From: Tolypocladium sp. Sup5 PDA-1
Taxonomy: Eukaryota; Ascomycota; Sordariomycetes; Hypocreales; Ophiocordycipitaceae
Direction of reading: 5' to 3'
Length of the DNA stretch: 64,000 bases
NCBI GenBank assembly: GCA_000750105.3
Contig: JPHH03000020.1
Location: forward strand, 248,001 to 312,000
The translations under genes and the position numbers were made by a program. The notes under the pieces are model-generated. The model searched no databases. It had not been told where the DNA came from and saw only the letters and a program-made list of their open reading frames with translations. Shown here in pieces: positions 10,861 through 22,507 of the stretch (position 1 is its first letter; each line of letters begins with the position of its first letter).

Positions 10861-12526
10861 ATGGATCGAATAGTGCATGACGACGTGGAGAAGCGCGCCG
10901 GGGAAGTGAACACTTCGCTCGACTCTAAGACAGGCGCCGTTGCCGGCTCAAACTACGAATACAACGACTCGATATATGCGAAGCTCCAACGACTTGCAGG
11001 CAAGATAAAAGTCGAGCAGCGAGGCATCGAGCGCGTGCCTGAAGATGAGAGGACGGACGACTCATACTGGAACATTGGATCCATGGTACTTGCGCCTTGA
11101 CCGTTGCCCATGACTCTCTGTCTAATGGCCGCAGTGGCTCGCTGCCAACATGGTCGTTCCGTCGTTCACCATTGGAGTTCTGGGCAAGCCGCTGTTCGGG
11201 GTCGGGTTTGTAGATGGTGCTCTGGTCATCACCTTCTTCAACCTGATCGCGGTCATGACGGTCTGCTACTTTTCAACCTTTGGTGCGGCCTTTGGGCTGC
11301 GGCAGATGGTGCTGTCGAGATTCTGGTTCGGATGGTGGGGTGTCAAGCTGGGTGTGTTTGCGATTTTGCACAGCCTGGTCTCTGATATGTTGCCTACGGC
11401 TAATCTGTTCTCATTCGCAGTTGCACTCTTCAATGTTCTGGCAGGCGTTGGTTGGTCTGCGGCCAATATCATCGTCGGTGCCCAGTTGATCAATGCCGCG
11501 AACCCTAATGTTCCTGGCTGGGCTGCAATCTTGATCATCGCCTTTTGCACTTTGCTCGTCGTCTTCTTTGGATACAAGGTTGTCCATGCGTACGAATACT
11601 GGAGCTGGATCCCGACATTCATTATCTTCCTCGTCGTTCTTGGAGTCTTTGCCCGCTCGGGCGATTTTGTCAACATCCCCATGGGCCACGGAAAAGCGGA
11701 ACTCGGAGCCGTGCTCTCTTACGGGTCAACTGTCTTCGGATTCGGCACAGGTTACACCAGCGTTGCAGCAGACTACACGGTATATCAGCCCAGCAACCGT
11801 CCAAGACGAAGAGTCTTTCTCGCCACGTTGTTGGGAATCTTCCCTACGCTCCTCTTCACTGAGCTTCTAGGTGCTACAGTCATCACGAGCACCAGCCTGA
11901 ACGGGGGAGATAATGCTTACCAGCGAGGGTGGGATGAGGCGGGAGTCGGAGGTCTGCTCGTCGCAGTGCTATTCCCCAGTGTCGGGGGATTCGGCAAGTT
12001 TTGCCTCGTGGTTCTTGCTCTCTCCATTGTCGCAAACAACTGCCCCAACATCTATTCAGTCGCTCTCACTCTCATGGTCCTCGGGCGATGGACACGACAT
12101 GTTCCCCGATTCGTCTGGACAGTGGTCGCCACCGGCGTCTACATCGCAATCGCCATCCCTGGCTACAGCAACTTTGAAAGCGTCCTCGAGAACTTCATGC
12201 ACTTCATCGGGTACTGGCTAGCCATTTACGAGGGCATCGCCTTGACCGAGCACTTTGTGTTTCGGCGAGGATTCTCTGGCTACAATCCAGAGGACTATGA
12301 CCAAATAGACAAATTGCCGCTGGGGATTGCTGCCCTGCTCGCCTTTTGCTGCGGAGTTGGCGGGATGATACTTGGAATGAGCCAGTCATGGTGGGTTGGG
12401 CCGATTGCGAAGGAAGCAGGTCTGCATCCGTCAGGGGGCGATCTTGGCTTTGAGCTGGGCTTCCTGTTTGCCGCTGTGTCGTACGGCGCTCTCCGGACGA
12501 TTGAACTGCGCATTTTCAAGCGATAA
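10861..12526 (+). CDS. NCS1-family purine-cytosine permease
   Basis: Predicted exons are 10861-11085, 11135-11351 and 11421-12526, giving 515 residues, the usual size for Fcy2/FcyB-type carriers. The first intron (49 bp) has a TCTAAT branch site. The second (69 bp) is a multiple of three without stops, so an uninterrupted reading is possible. Splicing it restores the family sequence across GVKLV and ALFNVLAGVGWS, which is why I place it. Family signs are the acidic cytosolic N-terminus ending in DDSYWNIGSMWLAAN, about twelve hydrophobic segments, FGFGTGYTSVAADYTVYQP, and NNCPNIYSVALT. The product should import cytosine, adenine, guanine or hypoxanthine by proton symport at the plasma membrane. 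Substrate choice within the family cannot be read from sequence alone. No purine catabolic gene is adjacent. Confidence 0.92.
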
Positions 12527-13602
12527 GGGTTCACATTGGAAGAAGTTTGCGACGTTGGTGTACTTCAGTAAATAACATCAACAAACGTCCGGTACGCTTA
12601 TGCTCACTTGTGTTGAGAGTTCCTTCTCAGCAGTTCGATCCGTCATAGGCCGTGCATTCAAGATTTCTTCCATTCCGACCTCGTAAGCCGGCATGTATTT
12701 CTTATTATTGTCGGTGTAGTCTTTAATCAGCATTTACCGATCCATGATCTCCCGGTACATGTATATCTTCGAACGCACAGCATGATGAGGTGTAGTCGGT
12801 TTCTCGGTCGGGGGAAGCGAGCTTCTGGCGCAGATCTCCTTTGTCCTACCGCATTTTGCCTCCGTTAATCTTCTAGGGCTAGGCCTCGTGGTAAACCGAG
12901 GATAGCGTAGGCAACAGGAGTTCGTTAGGATGCCTGCACGCACAATAGGCACCAACCAACGCCCGTATACTTCGAGCGGCTCGCTCACCGGACCAAACAT
13001 AACTGAGCTGGACCCAGCCATACTTCCGGCCCCGAACCTTACAAAGTTCCACAGTCGACGATCGCCTCAGTAGACTTATGTCGTTACAAATCGTGTCTGC
13101 GATGGATTTTGCTCACCCCTCCGTCGTGGCCTGGCGCCCGCCACTCATGTATTGTGGCGGGACTCGGCAAAGTCTACCTCGTCAGTTTTCCAGCGTCTGC
13201 TCTGCGATGGCTCCTTGTTGTTTGCTCGCAAATTAGCGACCTACATGTATTAAATGAACTATTCTCTCCGCCTTGCCGTCGTAAATGTACGCCGAAAGGC
13301 CAGTGTTGTGAGGTAGGGTGTGAATGGATGCGTGCTGTCACAAGATTGTTTAGTACAAATGAACGCCATTGTTCACGGGGCGAAGTACGCCACAGCGTTA
13401 TGTCAAGTTTAACAACCTTAAAAGATGGTTGCATTTAGCCAGCGTGGGCCAAGGTCATAACTGAAAGTATCTTCATTGTTTAGAGACGTGCCGCAAGGTA
13501 TAAATATCCTCTCCTCCCCAGCTCCAGCCGCCGGCCAGCAATCGTCAAGTTGCAAGCTCCAACCAACGCAGATTAAAACACGCCCGACAGATGTGAGAGA
13601 AA
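12527..13602. promoter_or_regulatory. Intergenic, includes the arylsulfatase promoter
   Basis: About 1.1 kb without a supported gene. A TATAAATA box at 13499-13506 sits 97 bp upstream of the arylsulfatase ATG at 13603, at the expected spacing. An open frame on the - strand near 12734-13021 has no recognisable features and was not annotated. Confidence 0.5.
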
Positions 13603-15921
13603 ATGGCCCCCGTTTCTGGCCTTTTCTTCATTGCTGCCCTTCTCCTACATGCGTGGAGTGGCTACGCCGATGATCGTTGCCAGGCAAAGCGGCCCAATAT
13701 TATTCTCATCTTGACCGACGATCAGGATCTCCACCTCGGCTCCCTCAAGTACATGAAAAGCGTTAAAAAGCATCTTGTCAAAAAAGGCACCTCCTTCTCG
13801 AACCACTTCGCCACTGTTTCCCAATGCTGCCCTAGCCGAGCCTCGCTGCTTCGAGGCCAACACGCTCACAACACCAACCTCACGCATGTTGCGTCTCCGG
13901 GGTAGGAGGCCGGACCCTATCGTGCCTAGCAGGAGCACAAATAACTCAATTAATCCTCTTCCAGTGGAAACTACGCAAAGTGGCTAGCATCTGGCCAGAA
14001 CAAGGACTACCTGCCGTTCTGGCTCCACAAGGCCGGATATCACACAGAGTGCAAGTTCCCCGGCCACCGCGTACGCGGCGTGGCATTGGATCGAGACTAA
14101 TGCGAGTTGATTCAATCAGATATCGGCAAGTTCATGAATGGCTACAACACTGCGCTTTACCACGAGCGTCCTAAAGCCTGGGACAGCGTCGACTTGTTGG
14201 TTAGTATACTGCCCGCCAGGCTCCAGAGCCGAACTCCGTCATGTATTTACCGGCTAATATCTCAATTCCTCATCTCCTAGCTTGAGCCGTGGGCCTATGA
14301 GTACAATACCCCCGTGTTTTCCAAGAATGGACAGACCCCTGTTGTGTACCACGGATACCACCAGACAGATGTAATCCGTGCCAAGGCGTAAGCCGCTCTT
14401 CTCTGTGCACGAGTCTTGCAGGGTGTGCACTGACAATGCAAAACAGCTTGTCTAGGCTTCAGTATCTTACTGGGGAGCAACATCAGCGGCAACCATTCTA
14501 CCTGACAATTGCTCCGGTGGCACCGCATGTGGAGTTTGGGGGGTTCCCCAAGCCACAGACGAGGCACAAAGACGCATTCCCGGAGGCCAAGGCACCACAA
14601 CAAGACAACTTCAACCCGTCGGATTACTATGCCCGGCACAAGCCATCCTGGCTGAAACACCTGAAGCGACTGAACGATTCGCAGATCGATCATGTGAACA
14701 TGCATTTTCGCCGCCGTATTCAGGCCCTGCAGGGTGTTGACGAGATTGTCCAAGATATCGTTACGCTTCTTGAGCAAAACGAAGCACTAGACAATACGTA
14801 CAGTGAGTCGCCGGTGTGTCTTTGACGCGCCAATTTCTTTTCCGAGGTGCCCGCGAAATGATGCTCAAACTGACCACATGTTTCCTCTCACACAGTCGTC
14901 TACACCACGGACAATGGCTATCACCTTGGCCAGCACCGCGTCATGGCTGGGAAGACTCTGCCCTACCTCGAAGATACCAACCTCCCTTTTATTGTAAGAG
15001 GTCCGGGGGTTCCGGAAGGAAAATCGTCCCGATTGCCTGGAACTCATCTGGATCTGGCTCCAACATTCCTCGAGATTGCTTGTGTCGACCTCAGTCGCTT
15101 CCCGGAGTATTTTGATGGCCGCAGCTTGCTTGACAACTGGCATGACCCCAAACGGACTGTTAATAGCTCCGAGTCGGCCAGCCGCGACATTATCAATGTC
15201 GAGTTCTGGGGTCGGTCCGGCGTCGAGGCTCCAGGCCACAAAGGCAGCATCGACAACAGCTACAAGACGATTCGCATCGTCGGCGTGGAGACATCTTGGC
15301 TGTATACCAAGTGGTGCACAGGCGACACCGAGTTGTATGAGACCTACGTACGTTTACCCAGTACTGCCTCGCCAACCATTGCGACTGCTAACCAACACCT
15401 TTGCTGTAATGCAGTTTGATCCTTTTGAGTTGGACAACCGGGCGCTGAACGCGGCGCCCAGCAGCCTTTATATGCGGATGATGCATCGTCTGGACGCCTT
15501 GCTCATGGTAACAAAGTCTTGCAGCCAAGACACCTGCCGGGACCCTTGGACGGTGCTCAAGAGTACCTGTGTTTTGGACAACAGCTGTCCGCATGTGAGC
15601 ATCTTCAACAGCATCGGAACCGCAATGGACCCAAGGTATGACGACTTTTTTGAGAATTTGCCAAAGGTGCAAATGGCGGAATGCCTCGAGATCCAAGATG
15701 TTCTCAATGAGTCGCCCTACCTCCCACGCTCGGCCTCATCGCTGGGTCTCAAGCATCGCGAGCCGACGGATAATTACAAGTCGCCCACCCGACCTGGCAG
15801 GCCGGTGCCGGCGAATCTCGTAGACCAGGGCGGCCTGTCTCAACGACACACTCAACTTTTCGAGATGGAGGCGCAGGCCCGCAAGCTCTCCCCGGCAGAA
15901 CTTGGTATCTCTCCCACCTGA
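13603..15921 (+). CDS. Secreted arylsulfatase-type sulfatase (7 exons)
   Basis: Predicted exons are 13603-13901, 13965-14050, 14120-14199, 14281-14387, 14447-14802, 14896-15347 and 15415-15921, giving 628 residues. Residues 1-22 form a signal peptide. The domain starts at RPNIILILTDDQD (metal-binding DD) and has the sulfatase signature CCPSRASLLRG, with Cys75 as the formylglycine position (C-x-P-S-R). Later motifs are IGKFMNGYNT, APVAPHVE and YTTDNGYHLGQHR, then GPGVPEG. This class of fungal sulfatase hydrolyses sulfate esters of phenols or sugars, probably outside the cell or in the vacuole for sulfur scavenging. Intron 2 (14051-14119) is a GC-AG intron: only the GCAAGT donor restores the frame and the conserved Tyr-Ile-Gly-Lys, and an ACTAAT branch site lies just upstream of its acceptor. 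It is not the same family branch as the membrane protein at 949-3510. Confidence 0.9.
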
Positions 15922-18041
15922 TTTACGGCTGTGGAATGGAACGGCATGTCCATGACCCTATTCGATGATTGAACCAAAGGGGCAAGTGATTGAAGGAGCT
16001 AGGGAGGAGTGGTATAGCACAGGAAAGATGGATAGAAAACGCACACACCAGATCATGTGGCAGGGTCTCCAAGCAAAGATGGTAGTAATGTTGAATCCAG
16101 CTGCCAGGAGCCGGAAAATAACAGAACGGACAACTGAAAACATTGACCATCCAACTTTCCTATGCTCCCTCACAGCCCGAGGCATATCAGTACACGCCAT
16201 GTGCTTCTGCTTCTCTCCGCCTCCAACATGTCATTCAACAAAGGAAATTGCCTATTCAGGGTAGCAAGGATTGTTCCAACCAAGTTGTCCACCCAACACA
16301 AGAGAATATTCCCGCCAGGAAAGTAAGAGCTTAGAAGAGCCCGATGGGCCGGCAGAGGTCAGAAGTAAACCAGGCGTATTTCCTCCACTCCCTGAGCCAA
16401 TGCTGTTGAAATTTCCAAGTAAGCTCTCGACACCAAGACCTGCTTCAAACACTCTCCCCTAATCCGCATGGGTCACCATTCACCGATTGATCGTAGCAAT
16501 TACTCGCCAGTCGCTTCTAGCAGCACCCACCTCCCATCATCGGCCCGCGTGGCTTGCTCAAAGGCGGCGCACTAGGCAAGCGTCGATGTGTTATCTCTGA
16601 ATTTCAGATACTATCAAAGGCTATTAAACAAGGCACCATGGCAAACTTGAGATCGTCAAGACCAAATAATTTTGTTTAGTACAAGTAGTCCATTTCACGA
16701 TGAGAATATCCGATGCCTTCGCAAATCTCATTATATCCTTTAGCCTTATGCGCAACCCTTACTATATTCGTCTGCCACTCATTCTTAGGAATTTGAATTG
16801 GGAAATAAGCCTGATTTCCGTTCTATCGATAGTCCCCAAAAGACCTGCACTATGGCTGCCTGAGAAGGCAGTTTGTTGTCATGCAAGATCTCAGGTTGCT
16901 CGACAACACGACTTGCTGGTTACTGTCTCTCCTCTTCCTTGGTGGCCATGTATTCTGTCGCACTGCGCTTTGGGGAAGCCTTCGTCCCAATAAATCGTGA
17001 TAATGGTTTGTGCCGCCTCTCCCTTGCGTCCGTGGGAGGGCCAGGAGGCAGGAACGGTAGGTTTGGTAGGAAGGCGACAAGGAACGAAAAGATCTCAACA
17101 AGGCTGTACATTTTGGGAGTGCAAATTAAAGTCAGTGCTCGCGCAGGGAGCCAAAGGAGACTTGCAATTCGCAAAAGTTTGGGGTTGCGGTGTAATAGGT
17201 TTGTTGACGTGGCGGGGAAATAAATTCCTCAAGACTACTTGTGTTCACGTGAAGTGTTCACGTGAATAAATCTGCACAAGGTCAGCCAACACACGCGCCA
17301 CCCAATCATTTGCTTGAGGATTTTGAGCAACTATTGACAGGTTTGGTACCGTAGTTTCCCCTTCGGAACGCGTGCATGCCTCCATGACCGCAAACTCGTT
17401 ACTTGGAAATGGCACCTACACCTGGTACGTGGAGACCTCACCGTGGGTGCTGCGGATCTCTGGGCTTTGTATGCTTGGACTGATGGATTGCAGGGCAGTG
17501 TTTTCCTTATGTAATGTATTGTATAGGCCTTGTGACCAAAGTGAGGCTTTAGGAGCCAATATAATTTGCTTGATTGGGGGGGGGGGGATATTCATAAGAC
17601 CTTTGTGCTACACCACCAGCTAGTAAACTAAGCCCTGGAGCTAGATGGACTACTGTGGCGGTTGTCCGTATCGTAGACAAGCACAAGTTGTTCTCCTGCA
17701 CCTGGCCCGCATTGAACAAAACGGCATTAACTCTATCAAGAGTGGAGCTGTCAGCATAGCACATGCTAACGTACTCGTGTCACGGGAAAGCTAGCCAGAA
17801 ACAAATGTCTTGGCCACGTTGAGGGATCCAGTGCTATCGGCTTTCTTGACCATGGCTGTGTCTGCTGTTTGAACTTTGGCTGCTTGCAAGTAGGTTCTCC
17901 CAAATAGTATATTCATCAAGCTAGCTCTACTGCCCCAAGATAATTGGATGTTTTCATCGCTCTCAACAGGAAGAAAGAGACGGAATGCGAACCCATCGCC
18001 CCCGAGCCAGACCTGCGATCTCACGGGAACTGCCTTCTCAT
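15922..18041. other. 2.1 kb intergenic, no gene seen
   Basis: This lies between the arylsulfatase end and the 3' end of the ribonuclease gene. Only short unlikely frames are present. Notable items are a G-run at about 17577-17587 and a pair of identical 10-bp palindromes containing CACGTG at 17244-17266. Confidence 0.45.
17244..17266. promoter_or_regulatory. Tandem CACGTG palindromes (E-box type)
   Basis: TTCACGTGAA occurs twice, at 17244-17253 and 17257-17266, separated by GTG. Each copy is a perfect 10-bp palindrome around CACGTG, the core bound by bHLH regulators. No gene starts nearby; the closest annotated gene is the ribonuclease, whose 3' end is about 0.8 kb away. Confidence 0.4.
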
Positions 18042-18594
18042 TTATTGGTCGCAGACGCGGAAGTTGCCGCTGCCGTGATGGTCGTTCTTATCCTCAATGA
18101 CGTGGGTCATGACACCGCAGAGGGTCTTGCCATCCTGCAGATAGACTGCACGAGCCGGGGTCTTGGTGTGCTCGTGCTTCTCGTCCTTCTTGTACACCGT
18201 GCCGTCCTTCATCACGGGATACTCGAAGAGCTTGGGGTTCTTCTCATTGCACTTCGGGTTGGCACCGTAGAATATGAGCTGGGTGCTGCCGGAGCCAGAT
18301 CCGCCGCCAAAGGCATGGGGGAATCTACATGCATCGATGAGATGGCCGGTTGCCATGGGGTGACGGGGACAATATAACTCAAACTCACCCCGATTTGCCA
18401 GTGGTAGTGCCTCCGGTTGTCCGGGCTGTATCGGCCCAGGCATACTTGATGATAAACTTTCCAAGATTGGTTTGGCAGTGGAAGTCCGCGGCCTGAGAGT
18501 GTTAGCCTTCGTCTGTGTGGTGTGAAAAGAGTGGCCTAGCCCATACAGCAGAAGCGGCCAGAATGGCGACAGCGAGGACACTCTTGAGCATCAT
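18042..18594 (-). CDS. Secreted ribotoxin/RNase T1-family ribonuclease
   Basis: Three exons (18547-18594, 18389-18492, 18042-18324; introns of 54 and 64 bp) encode 144 residues with a signal peptide of about 16-18. The mature part of about 126 residues has the microbial ribonuclease (N1/T1/ribotoxin) fold motifs: GFPH with His54, a FEYP block with Glu85, Arg109 in TPARAVYL, and His125 in CGVMTH. These match in order the RNase T1 catalytic set His40, Glu58, Arg77 and His92. The position equivalent to T1 Tyr38 is Phe52. Four cysteines (22, 76, 120, 142) would make two disulfides. Length, Lys/His-rich loops and the CGVMTH and TTGKSG strings are closer to small insect-associated ribotoxins than to T1. 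That family cleaves a single bond in the sarcin-ricin loop of large rRNA, but whether this protein is toxic or a general nuclease cannot be read here. The gene appears intact. Confidence 0.82.
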
Positions 18595-18701
18595 TTTGGC
18601 GGATGTTATCTTTGACTGAGTTTGCGAGAGCACAATTGTTGAGTTTCTTGGGATTGCTAGAGTTGGAAGGAGAAGTAATTATCGACGGCGCATCTTGTCT
18701 C

Positions 18702-18708
18702 ATTTATA
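18702..18708 (-). promoter_or_regulatory. TATA-like box of the ribonuclease gene
   Basis: On the - strand this reads TATAAAT, about 108 bp upstream of the ATG at 18594, the spacing seen for strongly expressed fungal secreted-protein genes. Confidence 0.45.
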
Positions 18709-19244
18709 CTTGGCATCTCTGTCTACTTCACTCCCTCGGGACGGAGACGCCGCGCCGACCATCGGATCATCGGTCATGAAATCAGTCGCATGTCCCGTAG
18801 CTTAGACGCTTTCAGCGTCCTGCATCTCGACGGCATATGCAAGCCGCCACTCTTCTCCATTCGGCATTCAGCATTTCCCACAAGGTGTCTAAAGTGGCTG
18901 GCCAGGACCTGCTGAAACCTCGGGCATGTCGCACTCAGATGTACTCTCATTGGGCACCGGGTTCTCGGCCACGGAGGTCCCGTTGCGAATGTCACGGTAA
19001 CTACAGTCTTGGGCAAGCTACATGCTCTCATTGGCATCATTTACCGCCCAGTTCTGAGCGCCAGGCGCCTGAAACATTGTGAATCGTACAGCATTTAGCC
19101 AAGGATCAATGCGCTGGAAGCAGGCTTCTGGTCGTAGTGGCCTACGTGGGACTCGCGTCGCTGGCCTACTGTACATTCCGCCTGCGTATGTGCATGTAAG
19201 CCAGTCGTTGCAGTCGTGCAACGCTGGCGCATAGGTCTCGCATG

Positions 19245-19266
19245 ATGATCACTGGTCAGTGATCAT
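19245..19266. repeat. Perfect inverted repeat, 10-bp arms
   Basis: ATGATCACTG, then GT, then CAGTGATCAT. The arms are exact reverse complements. It could be a dimeric regulator site or a small hairpin, and lies about 0.65 kb upstream of the ribonuclease start. Confidence 0.5.
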
Positions 19267-20081
19267 ACTCATGGAACGACCCGATGCGAGGCACAACAAG
19301 GAGCCAAGTCTACTGGCGCGATAGCTCGTTCGGCTCACTTCCGAGCAATTGGCGACAATGCTATGATCCTCTGAGTGTCTATTGATTCCCCCACCAACCT
19401 GCTAATGCTGATATTTGTCCTAAGATCGTCGCGAGTTTCCGCTTCGGTGCACATTATATTGTGGAGGAGACGGCTGTGCTTTTAATCCTTGCGCCCCTAA
19501 CGCTAGCAATAAATGAGGTAAGCTCAATGCAGCCTGTTTTGGGTAGCTTTCGGTGGTCTATTCAAGCTGCCGTGCCGGTTTATCCTCTCCTCCCTCCGCC
19601 GGCGTGTGAAGTTATCGTAAGCTCTCCAGCCTGCGGCATATGCGGTAAGATGCAGCTGTGCTCCACCCCCCACTCGCGGCCCGTGTCGTATTAATACATG
19701 ATATGAAGTCGTGGACCCCTTTCTCCACCAGGTTCCTGGCACTTTGGGTAGAGTGAGAGAGATTCGGAAGTATTCCAACGCCCCACGAGTTCAAGTGCTT
19801 GTTACGCCGCGTCTTCATTGCCTGCAGGACCCCTGGGCTAGTGCTGACCGAGAGGAGGCAATATTAGTCTTAGAACTGGGTTGCAATTGGAGCCTCGTTA
19901 GTATGAGGCTTGACCAGTTGTCTCATGCTTGCGTCGGGTATTGCCACACCTTTCGTGACGGGATGGATAGTACTATATAGCTCCCCGCTTTCTGTGGCAG
20001 TGCTTCCAGGCAATTGTTCCTCCTCCATGTGCAGCTACTATTGGACAAGTTACAGCTTCCAACTCTCACGGCGTCGTAACA

Positions 20082-21103
20082 ATGTCTTCTATTGCTCTCA
20101 ACATCTCGGATCCCGGCGACTCCAAGGCCGACAAACAAATCAGTGACGCGCTCCAGGACCTCGTCAATGGCTCTATAGATCCTGCATCTGCCGCAAAAGT
20201 AATTGATCAGACCATTGTCGCTGACTGCCGGGAGGCCCACGCTTCCTACACCTCGGTACCCAACCCTACCTCCAGCCAAGTTGAAGATGGCACAATCCGG
20301 GCTCCTAAACCTGCGGGATGGCTCAAGTTCCTTTGGGACTGTCTGGGCAAGGCTGCCATGCAGGTGCCATATGACCACCCTGGCCAGGACCGCCTTGTAA
20401 GCCTCCTGCAAGAACTGCAGCGCCTGCCGCGACACAGCGTTCCTGAGCTGGTCGCCGGCGAGCTTTCCCAACGGGAACTTTGGTATTTGACGCCCGCAAA
20501 CAAGTATGAAGGGCTTGAGCAATGGCTGTGGGAGCTCGACCAAGGTCGGCTGGTTACCAACTTCTCAACTCAAAATATCGGTAGTCACTGACCGAGGTTT
20601 CAACAGGTACATTCACTGGTACACAGCAGGTGGAGGGCTCACACAGCATTGCTGCCTCGTATCTCAACTTCTCGGCCTTCCTGGCCCGGCTCCTCGCCAG
20701 TGGAGTTGCGGAAGCAACACGACTGAGTGCTCTGATTCGGCCATCGCCTTTCGGAACAAGCAGCCCGCTTACCAGCGCAACATACTCCGATGCCACCGAA
20801 GCTGCAAGGCACTATGAGCCGTATGCCTCAGCTGCATCCCAGTGGATTTCTCATGCCGGAGATGCTCTCTTTGAAATGTGCGAGAAGGGCGCGCTCATTG
20901 AGATTGGCAGGCAGAAGTGGACCCGCGCGCTTTGGAACGGCTGGAAGGCAAAGTTTGACACCATTACCAAGGCAGATCGGTTCAGCAGCGATTGTCGCAG
21001 CCTTGCTACTCAGGCTGTAGAGCGGATGACCCAGATAGAGAACAGTGGCACGTCTAGCAACGTTGTCGAGAAGTTTGGCTTCATGTCCATGGAAGAGGAC
21101 TAA
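20082..21103 (+). CDS. DUF3632-like fungal protein of unknown function
   Basis: Two exons (20082-20544 and 20607-21103) encode 319 residues. The intron of 62 bp has a weak donor (GTCGGC) but a normal CAACAG acceptor; splicing joins the two frames exactly. The central part has the family style WLKFLWDCLGKAAMQVPYDHPGQDRLVSLL, where the PYDHPGQDRL string recalls DUF3632 proteins. The rest is alpha-helical without transmembrane segments or a signal peptide, so it is probably a soluble intracellular protein. No biochemical function is known for the family. It converges on the gentisate dioxygenase gene, with 262 bp between the stop codons. Confidence 0.8.
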
Positions 21104-21365
21104 GTTACAAGCCGATTCCAATGTAGAAGCTCTTGCATTGTGCATTACATTCTATTTGCAGCTGTGGGTAGTGAAATGCCACTAAAAGCTTACAGGTGAA
21201 TGGTCACGAGCATAGCATACTCCTCCCCAACAGCCAAACTTAGTTCGTGACGCTCACATCTCAACGAATAAGCTCATCTAAATGCAACTCAACTTACAAC
21301 ATCCCGCTACAAACAAAGGTTGTCTGTTCCCAATAACGCGATAAATCGTACACACCACTTGGACC

Positions 21366-22507
21366 CTATCGTGCCTGCGGGGGTCTCAGCCCAAGCAGAT
21401 CCAAAAACGGCCCATCATGGACGCCAACAAGGTACGCCGGCTCACTGTCCGACTCATTCACATGCTGAACCTTAGACCAGGAGGGGACAGCAAACGTATC
21501 CCGCGACACCCAGTTAAAGGTGACACGCTCCCCAGACGGCGATTCAACGATGCTGTGGCCACGGCCTTCGTAGCAGTGGTAGATGAACGAGCTGCTGTCT
21601 TGCATTGTCTCCGTCGTAGCTCCAGGGCTAATGCGCTCGGCCTGGACGCCGAGGGTTGTTGAGAGCGGCTTGTCGCCCTTGGTGCGGTAATGGTACGTTG
21701 CGTGGTCCTTGTTCTGGACGTCCAGGGCCTCCTGCGTCTGCGCCCACGGATGACGCCACTCGCAAATATCGACAGGCCTAGCGTCACAAAGTCAGTATCC
21801 GTGACTACGTCGAATACTATTAATACCAGGGTTTGTTCTTACGTGCTAGGATATCGCTTCTCGCCGTAACCTTCAGCGAAATGCACCCTGGCATATGTGA
21901 ACAGGGGCAGGTTCAGGGCATCCAGCCAGACGACTGGAGCGGAACTCTCGTTTCCGTGGTCGTGCCAGTGCCACGACGGCGTAACGATGACGTCGCCGCG
22001 GATAAGAGGCATTTTCTTTCCTTCAACGGCTGTGAAGCCCTCACCATCTATGATGAAGCGGCATGCGTAGGCGATGTGCCGGTGCGCCGGCGCGGTTTCG
22101 CCGGGGTTGACAAGCTGAAGACCTCCATAGATGGTATCCGTGGTATGCGGAGAGTCTGTAAATTGTCGTCAGCTTGATATCCAGGCACTTTATATCTCAG
22201 AATGCATTGCTTCCGAGACAAAAGCAACGACTCATTGGTACAGGGGCTCCCACGTACTCATGCTGGGGTTGACAAGCATCAGGACTCGCCGCTCGGCCAG
22301 CTCCTCCGGCACAAGCTTGCCTGCTTTGGCCAGGTACGGAAGCGTCTCTTCATACTTCCACATATACGGTCTTGCGATGGGATTCGGCGTCGGCGGCACC
22401 ATCATGTTCATCCTCGACCACAGCGGCTCGAGGTGCTTGGCCGGCAGCGTCTGGAGGTACTCGTCCATGACGGCGTCCGCGTGAGCGATCTTGGCCAAGG
22501 AGCCCAT
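21366..22507 (-). CDS. Gentisate 1,2-dioxygenase (cupin)
   Basis: Three exons (22258-22507, 21843-22155, 21366-21777) encode 324 residues, near the usual length of the enzyme. It should use Fe(II) to open the ring of gentisate (2,5-dihydroxybenzoate) to maleylpyruvate. Family signs are the N-terminal MWKYEE and AERRVLMLVNP blocks. The first cupin has metal-ligand histidines in PAHRHIAYACRF (His108, His110) and a conserved WHWHDHGN block (ligand probably His148). A second cupin-like half (HCYEGRGHSIVES) forms the C-terminus. Introns are 102 and 65 bp. It diverges from the fumarylacetoacetase-family gene across 492 bp, so co-regulation is likely, and the regulator gene next to that hydrolase completes a catabolic block. 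Confidence 0.92.

Larger units (their letters stand above)
18595..20081. other. 1.5 kb intergenic between divergent genes
   Basis: No gene is supported. It holds the promoter of the ribonuclease gene on its left and that of the DUF3632-type gene on its right. A perfect 10-bp inverted repeat with a 2-bp centre lies at 19245-19266. Confidence 0.45.
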
